Below, in pieces: positions 1 to 7,478 of a stretch of 8,270 nucleotides of DNA (positions within the stretch are counted from its first letter, which is position 1; each line of letters opens with the position of its first letter). The stretch spans positions 1-8,270 of the forward strand of contig JAFLJZ010000237.1 in NCBI GenBank assembly GCA_022712775.1. The letters are read 5' to 3'. The stretch is from Sulfurimonas sp. GTDB lineage: Bacteria > Campylobacterota > Campylobacteria > Campylobacterales > Sulfurimonadaceae. The notes beneath the pieces were generated by a model. The model saw only the letters and a program-made list of their open reading frames with translations. It had not been told where the DNA came from and did not search any database. The position numbers were made by a program, and so were the translations under genes.

Positions 1-262
1 TAACCTTAACCCCTGTCTCATGTAAGGCTTTAAGTTCATCTTTTTCTATACCATGTGTTCTAACTATTGCTGTGTCACCAGTTTTAAAAGTTTTTATATC
101 TTCACTAAGACCAACTTTAAAATCAATTGCTAGTCTATTAATCTCTTTAGAATTATGAATAAGTGGACCATATGTAGAAGCATTGACATTTTCTTCTGCA
201 ATTTTTATCGCACGCTTTACACCAAAACAAAAACCATAATTTTCGGCTAGTTCTATTTTCAT
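1..262 (-). CDS. ispH: 4-hydroxy-3-methylbut-2-enyl diphosphate reductase (IspH/LytB), N-terminal part, cut by window edge
   Basis: Only the first 87 codons are inside the window; the 3' end lies beyond base 1. IspH is the [4Fe-4S] enzyme that converts HMBPP to IPP and DMAPP in the last step of the methylerythritol phosphate isoprenoid pathway, in the cytoplasm. The N-terminus shows the family signature: residues 8-17 read NYGFCFGVKR, with Cys12 as the first cluster ligand. Residues 32-37 (GPLIHN) and 67-72 (VRTHGI) supply the two conserved substrate-binding histidines, His36 and His70. The start is the ATG at 262, which overlaps the aroA stop codon as ATGA, so translation is probably coupled to aroA. 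It is the last gene of the pheS-pheT-aroA-ispH run seen here. The family assignment is secure; intactness of the rest cannot be judged. Confidence 0.96.
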   Translation of the reverse strand, partial: MKIELAENYGFCFGVKRAIKIAEENVNASTYGPLIHNSKEINRLAIDFKVGLSEDIKTFKTGDTAIVRTHGIEKDELKALHETGVKV

Positions 263-1539
263 AATATCTCTACTTTTGTGATTTTTTGAAGTAACTCAAA
301 AAAGTTAGGAAAAGAGGTATTTATACAGTCTAAGTCTGTAACTTCCATTCCACATCTTAGACCTGCAATAATAAAACTCATTGCAATTCTATGGTCACCA
401 TCACTATCTACTGTAGAAGAGTTAAGCGTTCCGCCAGTTACTGTATATCCATCTTTATATTCTGTAGTCGTTATTCCACATGCGTTTAGTCCATCAACTA
501 CAGTCGAGATTCTATCACTCTCTTTTACACGAAGTTCTTCTGCATTTTTTACAACACTCGTTCCCTCTGCGCAAGCAAAAGCGATAGAAAGAGCAGGAAG
601 TTCATCTATTAACCATGAGATATTAGAATCTACTGTAATAGCTTTCAATGGTGCTTGTTTAACTGTAATATTTCCAATAGGTTCATACTTGTTATCTGTC
701 ATCTCATATGTAATATCTGCACCCATTCGCTCTAGTGCTTTAAATGCTTCGATTCTAGTTTCATTTAATGTAATACCCTCTAAAACAATACTAGCATTTG
801 GAGTAATCGCAGCAGCAACCCCAAAGAAAAATGCAGACGAAGGATCAGCTGGAACACGGATATTTAAAGGTGAAAGAAGTTCTTTCATTGGTGTGATAGT
901 CGTTTTTAAACCATCCACTTCTATTCCTGCACCCATCCCTTTTAACATTCGCTCAGTATGATCGCGTGAAAGCTCTGGTTCAGTATATGTACACTCCCCA
1001 TCAGCTCTAAGCGCTGCTAGAATCATACATGATTTTACCTGCGCTGAAGCAATCTTAGAATCGTAAGAAAAAGCTTTAAGAGATGAACCACGAATGCTCA
1101 ATGGAGCAAGGTTAGAATCTTCTCTTCCATCAAAAACAGCACCTATCTCACGTAAAGGCTGTGTTACTCGCTTCATTGGGCGTGAACGAAGATATTTATC
1201 TCCAGTTAAAACAAAGTGACCATTTGCAGAACTTAAAAGCCCACAAAAAAGTCGCATACCTGTTCCTGAATTTCCACAGTCTAAAATCTCAAAAGGTTCT
1301 TTAATTCCATTTGATGATATTTTAATAACTTCACCATCATCACTTACTTTTGCACCTAAGTTTTTTACAATCTCTAAAGAGTTTAAAGTATCTTCGGCTC
1401 TTAAAAAGTTTCTTATTTCACTCTCTCCATCTGCTAACATTGCGAACATAACAGAACGATGTGAAATAGACTTATCAGGAGCTATAGACGATATGTTTAA
1501 TGAAAAACTATTAGCCTTACTAACCTTGACACTACTCAC
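259..1539 (-). CDS. aroA: 3-phosphoshikimate 1-carboxyvinyltransferase (EPSP synthase)
   Basis: Transfers the enolpyruvyl group of PEP to shikimate 3-phosphate, the sixth step of the shikimate pathway to chorismate; cytoplasmic monomer. Numbering from the GTG start gives 426 residues, normal for the family. Visible motifs are DKSISHR (22-28, with the substrate-binding Lys23, Ser24 and Arg28), GNSGTGMR (89-96), KYLRSRPMKR (115-124), IDELPA (311-316, catalytic-type Asp312), LRVKESDR (336-343) and GDHRIAMSF (381-389). Gly92 in the PEP loop is the ordinary glycine, not the alanine of CP4-type class II enzymes. The frame stays open to a TTG at 1548, but an AGGA ends one base before that TTG, too close to act as its ribosome binding site. 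The same AGGA sits 10 bases before the GTG at 1539, and the GTG fits the N-terminus of Campylobacter AroA better. The gene overlaps the pheT stop by 8 bases and ends in an ATGA overlap with ispH. Confidence 0.96.
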   Translation of the reverse strand: MSSVKVSKANSFSLNISSIAPDKSISHRSVMFAMLADGESEIRNFLRAEDTLNSLEIVKNLGAKVSDDGEVIKISSNGIKEPFEILDCGNSGTGMRLFCGLLSSANGHFVLTGDKYLRSRPMKRVTQPLREIGAVFDGREDSNLAPLSIRGSSLKAFSYDSKIASAQVKSCMILAALRADGECTYTEPELSRDHTERMLKGMGAGIEVDGLKTTITPMKELLSPLNIRVPADPSSAFFFGVAAAITPNASIVLEGITLNETRIEAFKALERMGADITYEMTDNKYEPIGNITVKQAPLKAITVDSNISWLIDELPALSIAFACAEGTSVVKNAEELRVKESDRISTVVDGLNACGITTTEYKDGYTVTGGTLNSSTVDSDGDHRIAMSFIIAGLRCGMEVTDLDCINTSFPNFFELLQKITKVEIL

Positions 1540-3865
1540 GAAGTCCAATTCCTAGCTCTTTTTGAAGTGCATTTAAAATTGCATCCATTGTTGAAGTAAT
1601 ATCTTCTTCTTCTAATGTTTTTTCATCTGACTGGAGTATAAAACGGATTGATAAACTGACCATTTCACCTAAACTTTCATCACTATATTTATCCACTGGA
1701 TAAAAATTAATTAATTCAGCTGTTGCATTTTTATTTATGACATCTTTTAATGTAGTAAAATTCATATCTTTAGGTATGATAATACTTAAATCTCTATTTG
1801 AAGCTTGAAATTTTGAACTCTTTTTTACAGTTTTTAACTCACATACTAACTTAGAAAAATCAATTTCACAAAGATAGGTTGATTCTAAATCATAATCTTT
1901 TTCAACATCAGGATGTACACGAAATAATTCTCCAATATTTTCACCATTAAGAATAATATTTGCACACTGATAAGTATGTGAAAGCTTGTGTGTCGTACTT
2001 CCCTCAACTAAGTCAAACTTACCAATTATATTTGATATTTTTTGTGTAAATTCAGCAAAATCAATATTCTTTGGTTTCCCTGCATTTTTAAGGCTTTCTT
2101 GCTCTTTATCACCACTGAAAAGTACAGCCATTTTTAGACTTTCTTCTCTTATAGCACTAAATATAGAACCAACTTCAAAAAGTTTTACTTGGCTTTTGCC
2201 TGATTTTACATTGTTAGATGCAGCCTTTAAAAGTCCTGTCATCAAGGTACTTCGTAAAGTATCAAGTGTATTTACGATAGGGTTTAAAAGTTCTAAGTTT
2301 TCATCCGTTGTAGGAAAATCATATTTTTGTAATATTCTTTTATCATCAAATACAAAGTGTACAGTTTCAAAAAATCCATTTGAGGCAGCACGGTGTCTAA
2401 AGATACTTCTTTTTTTATACTCAAAATAATCATCTTCTAACTTATTTTCTTCTGCAAATACAAAAGCTTTTGAAGGAATATTATCTATTCCAACCATACG
2501 AACAATTTCTTCAATAATATCTTGCTTATTTACAATATCGTGACGGTAACGTGGCACTCCAACAACAAAATTATCTGCTGATGACTTTGTAATATCAAAA
2601 CCAAGATTTTTTAAAATTTTACTTATTGTAATCTTGTGAATATCTGCCCCAACAATATCATCTATCTCTTTTTTCGTAAGACTAATAATACTATTGTTGT
2701 ATGATTTACCATATTCAATACTTCCACTAAAAGTTGAAGACTTTGAATTATTTTCTAAAATAGTCAAAAATTCAGCCAATCCGCTACATAAATCAGGTTC
2801 ACTTCCTCGTGATGTTTTATAAAATACAGGACATGATTCTATCTTTGAAGCAGCCATTTTTTTAGAAATAGTATCGGGAGGGACATAACTCGCTTCAAGT
2901 AAAACAGTACCTTCATCATAGGTTACTCTTGATGCATCTTCTTGAATTACACCTACTATAGAAGCCTTTTGCTGAGCATGAATTGCAGTAAACCCATTGT
3001 CATCTTCACAAAGCTCAACCTTAGCCATAATATCGTTCTCACCACAAAAGAAACCATAATTATACGCTCTTAAAATAACTCCATTACTGTGTGTAGTATA
3101 AAGAAGTAAACTCTCAATATCTGTCTCTCGTGATTCATTGATTTGTGCTAAACGAAGCTTAACTACCAAAGGAAGTGACAAATTTTTCAGCTCAAGAACT
3201 TTATAGTTTAAATTTACATCAAACTCTTTTTCATTTGTTAAACTTAAAAGTCGACCTATACCTTTTTTGTTTTGATTATCATTAACAGTATGAAACTTTA
3301 TAGACTTATCAAGAGCCGCACTCAAATCACGAGCGACACCTTTAATGCTAAGACAGTCTCCTCTATTTGCAGTTAATTCTATTTCTATAATATCATCACT
3401 AAAAATAGGGTTTTCACAAATTTCTTGACCTAAAGTATACTCACCCACACTGCTATCTAACTCTAAGATTCCAGCCTGAAAGTCCGCTAAACCAATTTCA
3501 CTAGCAGAACAAATCATACCCTCAGAATCTACACCACGAAGTTTTACTGGTTTAATTTTTAAGCCACCTGGCATCTGGGCACCTATAGTTGCAACTGCAA
3601 CATCTAGACCTACTCTAACATTTGAAGCACCACAGACAATTTGACGAATACTTGAACCAATATCTACCTGACAAACATTAAGTTTATCTGCATCAGGATG
3701 TTTCTCACACTCTAAAACTTTACCAAATACTATTTTTTTAGGTACCTTATAACTCTCAACACTATCAACTTCTAATCCTATAGAATTAAAAGTTTTACAT
3801 AACGAGTCTGTAGAAATATCATTTAAGTTTATCCACTCATTTAACCAAGATCTTGTTACTATCAT
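1532..3865 (-). CDS. pheT: Phenylalanyl-tRNA synthetase beta subunit
   Basis: Beta chain of the alpha2-beta2 phenylalanyl-tRNA synthetase; it binds tRNA and carries the editing site, while catalysis sits in PheS. At 777 residues it has the usual length for bacterial PheT. Domains in order: an N-terminal segment (1-40), the EMAP-II-like tRNA-binding OB fold (about 43-150, with KHPDADKL and the [20 protein letters not shown] stretch), the B3/B4 editing region (about 200-370), the B5 domain (about 395-465, with PRYRHDI and the acidic [10 protein letters not shown]), the catalytic-like core, and a C-terminal ferredoxin-fold anticodon-binding domain (about the last 95 residues, with [11 protein letters not shown]). 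The ATG at 3865 overlaps the pheS stop as ATGA, so the two subunits are probably translationally coupled. The stop codon lies just inside aroA. No frameshift or missing domain is seen. Confidence 0.98.
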   Translation of the reverse strand: MIVTRSWLNEWINLNDISTDSLCKTFNSIGLEVDSVESYKVPKKIVFGKVLECEKHPDADKLNVCQVDIGSSIRQIVCGASNVRVGLDVAVATIGAQMPGGLKIKPVKLRGVDSEGMICSASEIGLADFQAGILELDSSVGEYTLGQEICENPIFSDDIIEIELTANRGDCLSIKGVARDLSAALDKSIKFHTVNDNQNKKGIGRLLSLTNEKEFDVNLNYKVLELKNLSLPLVVKLRLAQINESRETDIESLLLYTTHSNGVILRAYNYGFFCGENDIMAKVELCEDDNGFTAIHAQQKASIVGVIQEDASRVTYDEGTVLLEASYVPPDTISKKMAASKIESCPVFYKTSRGSEPDLCSGLAEFLTILENNSKSSTFSGSIEYGKSYNNSIISLTKKEIDDIVGADIHKITISKILKNLGFDITKSSADNFVVGVPRYRHDIVNKQDIIEEIVRMVGIDNIPSKAFVFAEENKLEDDYFEYKKRSIFRHRAASNGFFETVHFVFDDKRILQKYDFPTTDENLELLNPIVNTLDTLRSTLMTGLLKAASNNVKSGKSQVKLFEVGSIFSAIREESLKMAVLFSGDKEQESLKNAGKPKNIDFAEFTQKISNIIGKFDLVEGSTTHKLSHTYQCANIILNGENIGELFRVHPDVEKDYDLESTYLCEIDFSKLVCELKTVKKSSKFQASNRDLSIIIPKDMNFTTLKDVINKNATAELINFYPVDKYSDESLGEMVSLSIRFILQSDEKTLEEEDITSTMDAILNALQKELGIGLRE

Positions 3866-4863
3866 TGAAACTGCTCCAACAACTTAATATCTCCCTCAAA
3901 AAGTGATCTTAAATCACCTATTTGATGTATGAGCATTGCAAATCGCTCAACACCTAAACCAAAAGCATACCCACTAACATTTTTATACTTTACGGCTTTA
4001 AATACATTTGGGTCTACGATTCCACATCCAAGTACTTCTAACCAACCAGTTTTAGAACATACACGACATCCTTTTGCTGAACAAAAAACACAAGAGATAT
4101 CTACTTCAGCAGAAGGTTCTGTAAAAGGAAAGAATGATGGACGAAAACGTACTTCAATATCGCCAAACATATACTTTAAAAAATCTTCTAAGATATATTT
4201 TAAATTCGCAAAAGAAACTTCACCCTCTTTATCTACTAAAAGGCCTTCAACTTGGTGAAACATTGGAGTATGTGTTAAATCATAATCTCTTCTAAATACA
4301 GCACCTGGAGCTATCATACGGATTGGTGGTTGTGTGTGCATCATAGTTCTAATCTGAACAGGAGAAGTATGTGTACGTAAAAGCATCTCATCTTTAAAGT
4401 AAAAAGTATCTTGCATATCTCTTGCTGGATGGTATTTAGGAAGATTTAATGCTTCAAAGTTATTAAAGTCATCTTCTATCATTCCACCTGTTTTAACAGC
4501 AAAGTTCATAGAAGAAAAATATTCAACTATTTTATCCATAGTTTCCATCACGGGGTGCAAAGCACCTGCCTGACTTGAAGTACTAAATAAAGAAACATCT
4601 ATAGCTTCAGCTTTCATGTGTGCTTGAAGTTCTAAGGTTTGTAGTGTAATTTTTTTAGAAGTAAACGCATTCATAAGAGAAGACTTATGTGTGTTTAAAT
4701 CTTTTGCTATTTGTGCTTTTTCTTCATTTGGAGCAGTTTTCATCTTAGCAAACTCTTCTGCTAGAACACCTTTTTTTCCAAAGACTGCTAGTCTAATCTC
4801 TTCAAGAGATTCTACACTGCCAGCTTCTTTAATTTTGTCATACCATTCTTTCAATCGATTCAT
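3862..4863 (-). CDS. pheS: Phenylalanyl-tRNA synthetase alpha subunit
   Basis: Catalytic alpha chain of the class II phenylalanyl-tRNA synthetase, which charges tRNA-Phe in the cytoplasm as an alpha2-beta2 complex with PheT. At 333 residues it has the normal length. Residues 1-90 form the tRNA-contacting helical region, including [14 protein letters not shown] (21-34). Class II motif 1 begins near [10 protein letters not shown] (103-112), motif 2 is the [19 protein letters not shown] region, and motif 3 is [18 protein letters not shown] (302-319). The Cys-rich stretch before GWLEVLGCG is a usual PheS feature. The start is the ATG at 4863. Its upstream sequence has no strong Shine-Dalgarno, but no other in-frame start is nearby. 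It is the first gene of the minus-strand operon. The leader implied by the putative promoter at 4890-4895 is only about 20 bases, which leaves no room for a Phe-rich leader peptide or T-box. Confidence 0.98.
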   Translation of the reverse strand: MNRLKEWYDKIKEAGSVESLEEIRLAVFGKKGVLAEEFAKMKTAPNEEKAQIAKDLNTHKSSLMNAFTSKKITLQTLELQAHMKAEAIDVSLFSTSSQAGALHPVMETMDKIVEYFSSMNFAVKTGGMIEDDFNNFEALNLPKYHPARDMQDTFYFKDEMLLRTHTSPVQIRTMMHTQPPIRMIAPGAVFRRDYDLTHTPMFHQVEGLLVDKEGEVSFANLKYILEDFLKYMFGDIEVRFRPSFFPFTEPSAEVDISCVFCSAKGCRVCSKTGWLEVLGCGIVDPNVFKAVKYKNVSGYAFGLGVERFAMLIHQIGDLRSLFEGDIKLLEQFQ

Positions 4864-4889
4864 CCAGTAGTTGTGAAATTTTAAATTAG

Positions 4890-4895
4890 ATTATA
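4890..4895 (-). promoter_or_regulatory. Putative -10 box for the pheS-pheT-aroA-ispH operon
   Basis: The minus strand reads TATAAT here, embedded in an AT-rich run, about 27 bases upstream of the pheS ATG. No convincing -35 box is visible. That is common for epsilonproteobacterial sigma-70 promoters, which rely on AT-rich upstream sequence. The position predicts a very short 5' leader. Inferred from sequence match only. Confidence 0.45.
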
Positions 4896-4938
4896 TATAA
4901 ATATTCATTACATACAGCTTCACTTACTTTTTCTATGC

Positions 4939-4944
4939 TACAAT
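4939..4944 (+). promoter_or_regulatory. Putative extended -10 box for the HIT-family gene
   Basis: The plus strand reads TGCTACAAT across 4936-4944, an extended -10 element (TGn plus TACAAT) preceded by a T-rich stretch. It lies 32 bases before the ATG at 4977, giving a leader of about 26 bases. Together with the opposite-strand box at 4890-4895 it makes this a divergent promoter region. Inferred from sequence match only. Confidence 0.45.
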
Positions 4945-4976
4945 ATTGATATACTCTTAAGAAACAAAGGAAATAT

Positions 4977-5333
4977 ATGTGTCTGTTTTGTAAAATAATA
5001 AACAAAGAAATACCATCAAATATAATACTTGAAAATGATAATTTTTTAGCTTTTCATGATATAAATCCAAAAGCACCAATACATATTTTAGCTATACCGA
5101 AAATTCATGTAGATAGTTTTGATGAACTTTCTCCTGATGTTATGTCAGGAATGACTACCTTTATACAAGAAATCGCTCAAATAACAAAAATAAATAAAAG
5201 CGGTTACAGAGTTATTGCAAATATCGGTGAAAATGGTGGTCAAGAAGTTGGACATTTACATTTTCATATACTCGGTGGTGCAAAACTAAAATGGGGACAC
5301 TTTAGTGATTCTGACCCAGCAGGTCATTTTTAG
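4977..5333 (+). CDS. HIT (histidine triad) family nucleotide hydrolase, HinT-like
   Basis: A 118-residue cytoplasmic HIT protein of the HINT branch. The family hydrolyses purine nucleoside phosphoramidates or related AMP conjugates; the substrate here is not known. The full domain is present. It starts with CLFCK (Cys2, Cys5; possible zinc ligands with a downstream His, as in some HIT proteins), then the NPKAPIHILAIPKIH core (30-44), and ends with the catalytic triad HLHFHILGG (93-101; His93, His95, His97). The start is supported by AAAGG at 4966-4970, six bases before the ATG. It is the only gene on the plus strand in this window and is transcribed away from pheS; I recall the same arrangement in Campylobacter. 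Its TAG stop overlaps the TAA stop of the convergent 37-codon ORF. Confidence 0.95.
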   Translation: MCLFCKIINKEIPSNIILENDNFLAFHDINPKAPIHILAIPKIHVDSFDELSPDVMSGMTTFIQEIAQITKINKSGYRVIANIGENGGQEVGHLHFHILGGAKLKWGHFSDSDPAGHF

Positions 5334-5443
5334 AAAAAACCTTTTTGGTTTTCTCCCCACTCTCTTTTTGATATAAAAGTAAACTCATATGCTATAACCA
5401 TCAAAACTAAACTTCCCAACAAAACACTTGTCATCTCAATCAT
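5330..5443 (-). CDS. Hypothetical 37-residue single-pass membrane protein
   Basis: Not a family I recognise. The reading frame runs from the ATG at 5443 to a TAA at 5330-5332 and encodes 37 residues, starting MIEMTSVLLG and ending NQKGFF. Residues 5-24 form one hydrophobic segment (TSVLLGSLVLMVIAYEFTFI). It is followed by a charged tail, SKREWGENQKGFF. Lys26 and Arg27 right after the helix suggest the C-terminus faces the cytoplasm. Support that it is real: a strong ribosome binding site, AAAAGGA at 5450-5456, six bases before the ATG; a plausible sigma-70 promoter at 5471-5500; and an otherwise empty interval. It converges on the HIT gene and overlaps it by 4 bases (5330-5333). It could be a small subunit of a membrane complex or a stand-alone membrane peptide; nothing in the sequence decides. 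A chance ORF is possible but less likely given the spacing of RBS and promoter. Confidence 0.72.
   Translation of the reverse strand: MIEMTSVLLGSLVLMVIAYEFTFISKREWGENQKGFF
5336..5352. terminator. Weak bidirectional hairpin between HIT gene and small ORF
   Basis: AAAACC (5336-5341), a TTTTT loop and GGTTTT (5347-5352) can pair as a 6-bp stem just after the HIT stop codon. The minus strand has two more T after the stem. The stem is short and AT-rich and the plus-strand T-run is brief, so termination here is uncertain. It lies inside the 3' end of the convergent small ORF. Confidence 0.3.
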
Positions 5444-5470
5444 AATAAATCCTTTTCATTAATTAGGACT

Positions 5471-5500
5471 ATTGTAAGAAAAAAAATTAAGGAAGTTCAA
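5471..5500 (-). promoter_or_regulatory. Putative sigma-70 promoter of the 37-aa membrane protein gene
   Basis: On the minus strand a TTGAAC -35-like box (5495-5500) and a TACAAT -10 box (5471-5476) are separated by 18 bases that include a run of eight T. The predicted transcription start is about 20 bases upstream of the ATG at 5443. The -35 box overlaps the edge of the palindrome at 5499-5525, so a protein bound there could control it. Inferred from sequence match only. Confidence 0.45.
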
Positions 5501-5525
5501 TTCCATGACAAATTGCCATGGAATT
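5499..5525. repeat. 27-bp near-perfect palindrome, candidate operator or hairpin
   Basis: Two 13-base arms (5499-5511 and 5513-5525) around a single central base match at 12 of 13 positions; the outer nine bases are AATTCCATG and CATGGAATT. It lies between the end of the OsmC-family gene and the small membrane protein gene, touching the latter's putative -35 box. As DNA it looks like a dimer-binding operator. As minus-strand RNA it would be a strong hairpin in which the one mismatch becomes a G-U pair. A T8 run follows only about 11-12 bases after the stem, so it is not a standard intrinsic terminator, although a termination role for argH-osmC cannot be excluded. Confidence 0.6.
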
Positions 5526-5543
5526 AGAAGAAGTTAGAAGAAT
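5524..5543. repeat. Two-copy 10-bp tandem repeat
   Basis: TTAGAAGAAG (5524-5533) is followed directly by TTAGAAGAAT (5534-5543), 9 of 10 bases identical. It abuts the palindrome at 5499-5525. It could be part of a regulatory region or simply low-complexity AT-rich sequence. Confidence 0.4.
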
Positions 5544-5597
5544 TTGTAAGTTTAAAATAACAAAATAGATTAACGCAGAAATATGCAGTTATTTTTT

Positions 5598-6062
5598 TTA
5601 ACTTGGGCAGGATTCTATTGTACCCATATCTATATTTGAACCGCCGCCAGAGATTAGTTTTTCATTTTCTTTAATAAGTGTTCCATTATGCGTAATAGTA
5701 TACGAAATAGCTGTTGTATCGCGGATAGTATTGATAGTTGAGCAGTATGTCTCCAACGAAGCCATAACCCATCTTGAAGCCATCATATCATCTCCATCAG
5801 AGTTAAAGTTATATGTTAGATGTAAAGTATTGAATTTACATGGATGATCACCATTTCTTTGTACTTCTCCATCAACAACTAAGTCCGTTACAGTTTTATC
5901 TTGATTTTTTGGCATCAAGATAATATCAGTAGCACTACAAGTAATAATTCCCGATAAAAAATAATCTATTGGAGAGATTACAGGGCAGTCAATTATAAAA
6001 CTACTTTTAGGAGTTTTAGCTTCAAATTTCATTCCATCTTTGTGTGTAATAGTGATTTTCAT
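5598..6062 (-). CDS. OsmC-family protein (thiol peroxidase-like)
   Basis: A 154-residue OsmC/Ohr-superfamily protein, probably a cytoplasmic dimer. OsmC and Ohr members reduce organic hydroperoxides with a pair of cysteines; many YhfA-like members, which this resembles, have no assigned substrate. The two conserved cysteines are in place: Cys42 in SPIDYFLSGIITCSATD (30-46) and Cys107 in MASLETYCSTI (100-110). Extra cysteines at 26, 75 and 152 are not part of the family core. The glycine-rich C-terminus SGGGSNIDMGTIESCPS extends past the usual fold. The start is the ATG at 6062, only 5 bases after the argH stop, with AAAGGA at the end of argH as its ribosome binding site. It is therefore almost certainly co-transcribed with argH. 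The family call is firm; the exact activity is inferred. Confidence 0.9.
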   Translation of the reverse strand: MKITITHKDGMKFEAKTPKSSFIIDCPVISPIDYFLSGIITCSATDIILMPKNQDKTVTDLVVDGEVQRNGDHPCKFNTLHLTYNFNSDGDDMMASRWVMASLETYCSTINTIRDTTAISYTITHNGTLIKENEKLISGGGSNIDMGTIESCPS

Positions 6063-6067
6063 TTTTA

Positions 6068-7447
6068 TTAATCCTTTAAATATTTTTTAAAATATTCTAG
6101 TTGTTCTTTTGTTCTCTCTGTTGCAGTTCCACCAGCTGATGTTCTTGCATTCATGGAATGTCTTAAACCTAAATACTCGATTACATCTTCATTTATTCTC
6201 TCATCTATCTCTTTAAGGTATTTGAAATCCATCTTAGATAAATCTACATTTATCTCTTCACCTTTAGCTACAGCACGACCTGTTATAAAATGTGCTTCAC
6301 GAAATGGAATATCACATTTTTCAACTAAATAATCTGCTAAATCAGTTGCAGATAAATGACCGACAGCACAAGCAGATTCCATATTATGAGATTTAACTTC
6401 CATAGTTTTTAGTGCTTCTTTTAAAATTTCCAAAGATATTTCAGCAGTCTCAACAGAATCAAAAACACCCTCTTTATCTTCTTGTGTATCTTTGTTATAC
6501 GCTAAAGGAAGCCCTTTCATAACCGTTAAAAGTCCCATGAGTGAACCATAAACACGACCTGTTTTTCCACGTAAAAGTTCAGGTACATCAGGATTTTTCT
6601 TTTGAGGCATGATAGAAGAACCTGTAGAGTATTCATCACTAAGTTCTACAAAACCAAATTCATATGAAGACCACATTACAAGTTCTTCACTTAAACGAGA
6701 AATATGCATCATCATAGTTGATATATTAAATAAAATCTCTAATGCAAAATCTCTATCACTAACTGTATCTAAACAGTTTACACTTACAGAATCAAAGCCT
6801 AGAATCTGAGCTGTCATATCACGGTCTACGGGATGAGGAGTTCCAGCTAAGGCTGCACAACCTAATGGTGATACATTATTTCTTTTTGCAGAACTTTCAA
6901 ATCTTTGGATATCACGCTTAAACATTGCAAGGTAAGCACCCAAATGAAAAGCAAAGTTAATTGGTTGTGCATGTTGGAGGTGTGTCATACCGGGAATCAT
7001 AGTCTCAGTATGTTTATCAGCTACTACAATAATTTCTTGCATTAAAAGTTTAAGTAGATTAACAATCTCACTATTTTTACGAATCACGTAACGTCTAAAA
7101 TCAACAGCTACTTGATCATTTCTACTTCTTGCAGTGTGAAGTTTTTTACCAGCATCACCGATAATTGCAGTTAAACGTTTCTCAATTGCCATATGTAAAT
7201 CTTCATCTGCAATATTCCATTCAAACTCTCCAGATTCTATCTCCCCTATTACTTGATTTAGTCCATCAGTAATAGAGCGAAGTTCCTCTGTATTTAATAT
7301 ACCTTGTTTTGTAAGCATTGCAGCGTGTGCTAATGAACCTTCAATATCTTCTTTGTACAATTTTCTATCGTACATAATTGAAGCATTGAATTTATCGAGT
7401 AATGACGATGCACTTGAAGAAAATCTACCTGACCACATTTTATCCAT
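6068..7447 (-). CDS. argH: Argininosuccinate lyase
   Basis: Splits argininosuccinate into arginine and fumarate, the last step of arginine synthesis; a cytoplasmic homotetramer of the fumarase/aspartase superfamily. Counted from the ATG at 7447 it has 459 residues, normal for ArgH. It begins [10 protein letters not shown] as in Campylobacter ArgH. Visible motifs are TARSRNDQV (105-113), THLQHAQP (155-162, with the conserved catalytic-region His156) and the signature [12 protein letters not shown] (276-287, with the catalytic-loop serines at 277/278 and Lys283). The frame extends upstream to a GTG at 7486, but that codon lies in an arm of the REP-like palindrome, while AAGGAA sits a suitable distance before the ATG at 7447, so I chose the shorter form. 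It follows the cytochrome c gene on the same strand and is followed at 5 bases by the OsmC-family gene. Confidence 0.97.
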   Translation of the reverse strand: MDKMWSGRFSSSASSLLDKFNASIMYDRKLYKEDIEGSLAHAAMLTKQGILNTEELRSITDGLNQVIGEIESGEFEWNIADEDLHMAIEKRLTAIIGDAGKKLHTARSRNDQVAVDFRRYVIRKNSEIVNLLKLLMQEIIVVADKHTETMIPGMTHLQHAQPINFAFHLGAYLAMFKRDIQRFESSAKRNNVSPLGCAALAGTPHPVDRDMTAQILGFDSVSVNCLDTVSDRDFALEILFNISTMMMHISRLSEELVMWSSYEFGFVELSDEYSTGSSIMPQKKNPDVPELLRGKTGRVYGSLMGLLTVMKGLPLAYNKDTQEDKEGVFDSVETAEISLEILKEALKTMEVKSHNMESACAVGHLSATDLADYLVEKCDIPFREAHFITGRAVAKGEEINVDLSKMDFKYLKEIDERINEDVIEYLGLRHSMNARTSAGGTATERTKEQLEYFKKYLKD

Positions 7448-7478
7448 AAGAATATTCCTTAATTTTATTTCATCTCTA

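Noticed and set aside
1986..2429. Plus-strand open frame of 147 codons within pheT
   Set aside because: Antisense to an intact, well-conserved pheT; no independent start signals or known domain.
3929..4258. Plus-strand open frame of 109 codons within pheS
   Set aside because: Antisense to conserved PheS motifs; no ribosome binding site or domain.
4864..4976. Phenylalanine attenuator or T-box upstream of pheS
   Set aside because: The predicted leader is about 20 bases; no Phe-codon run, no stem I or terminator-like structure is present.
5481..5525. Palindrome plus T8 run as a standard intrinsic terminator for argH-osmC
   Set aside because: The T-run begins about 11-12 bases after the stem, not directly after it, so the usual geometry is not met; left as an open alternative only.
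5519..5569. Plus-strand 16-codon frame (MELEEVRRICKFKITK) starting in the palindrome
   Set aside because: No Shine-Dalgarno, very short, and begins inside the palindrome arm; nothing supports translation.
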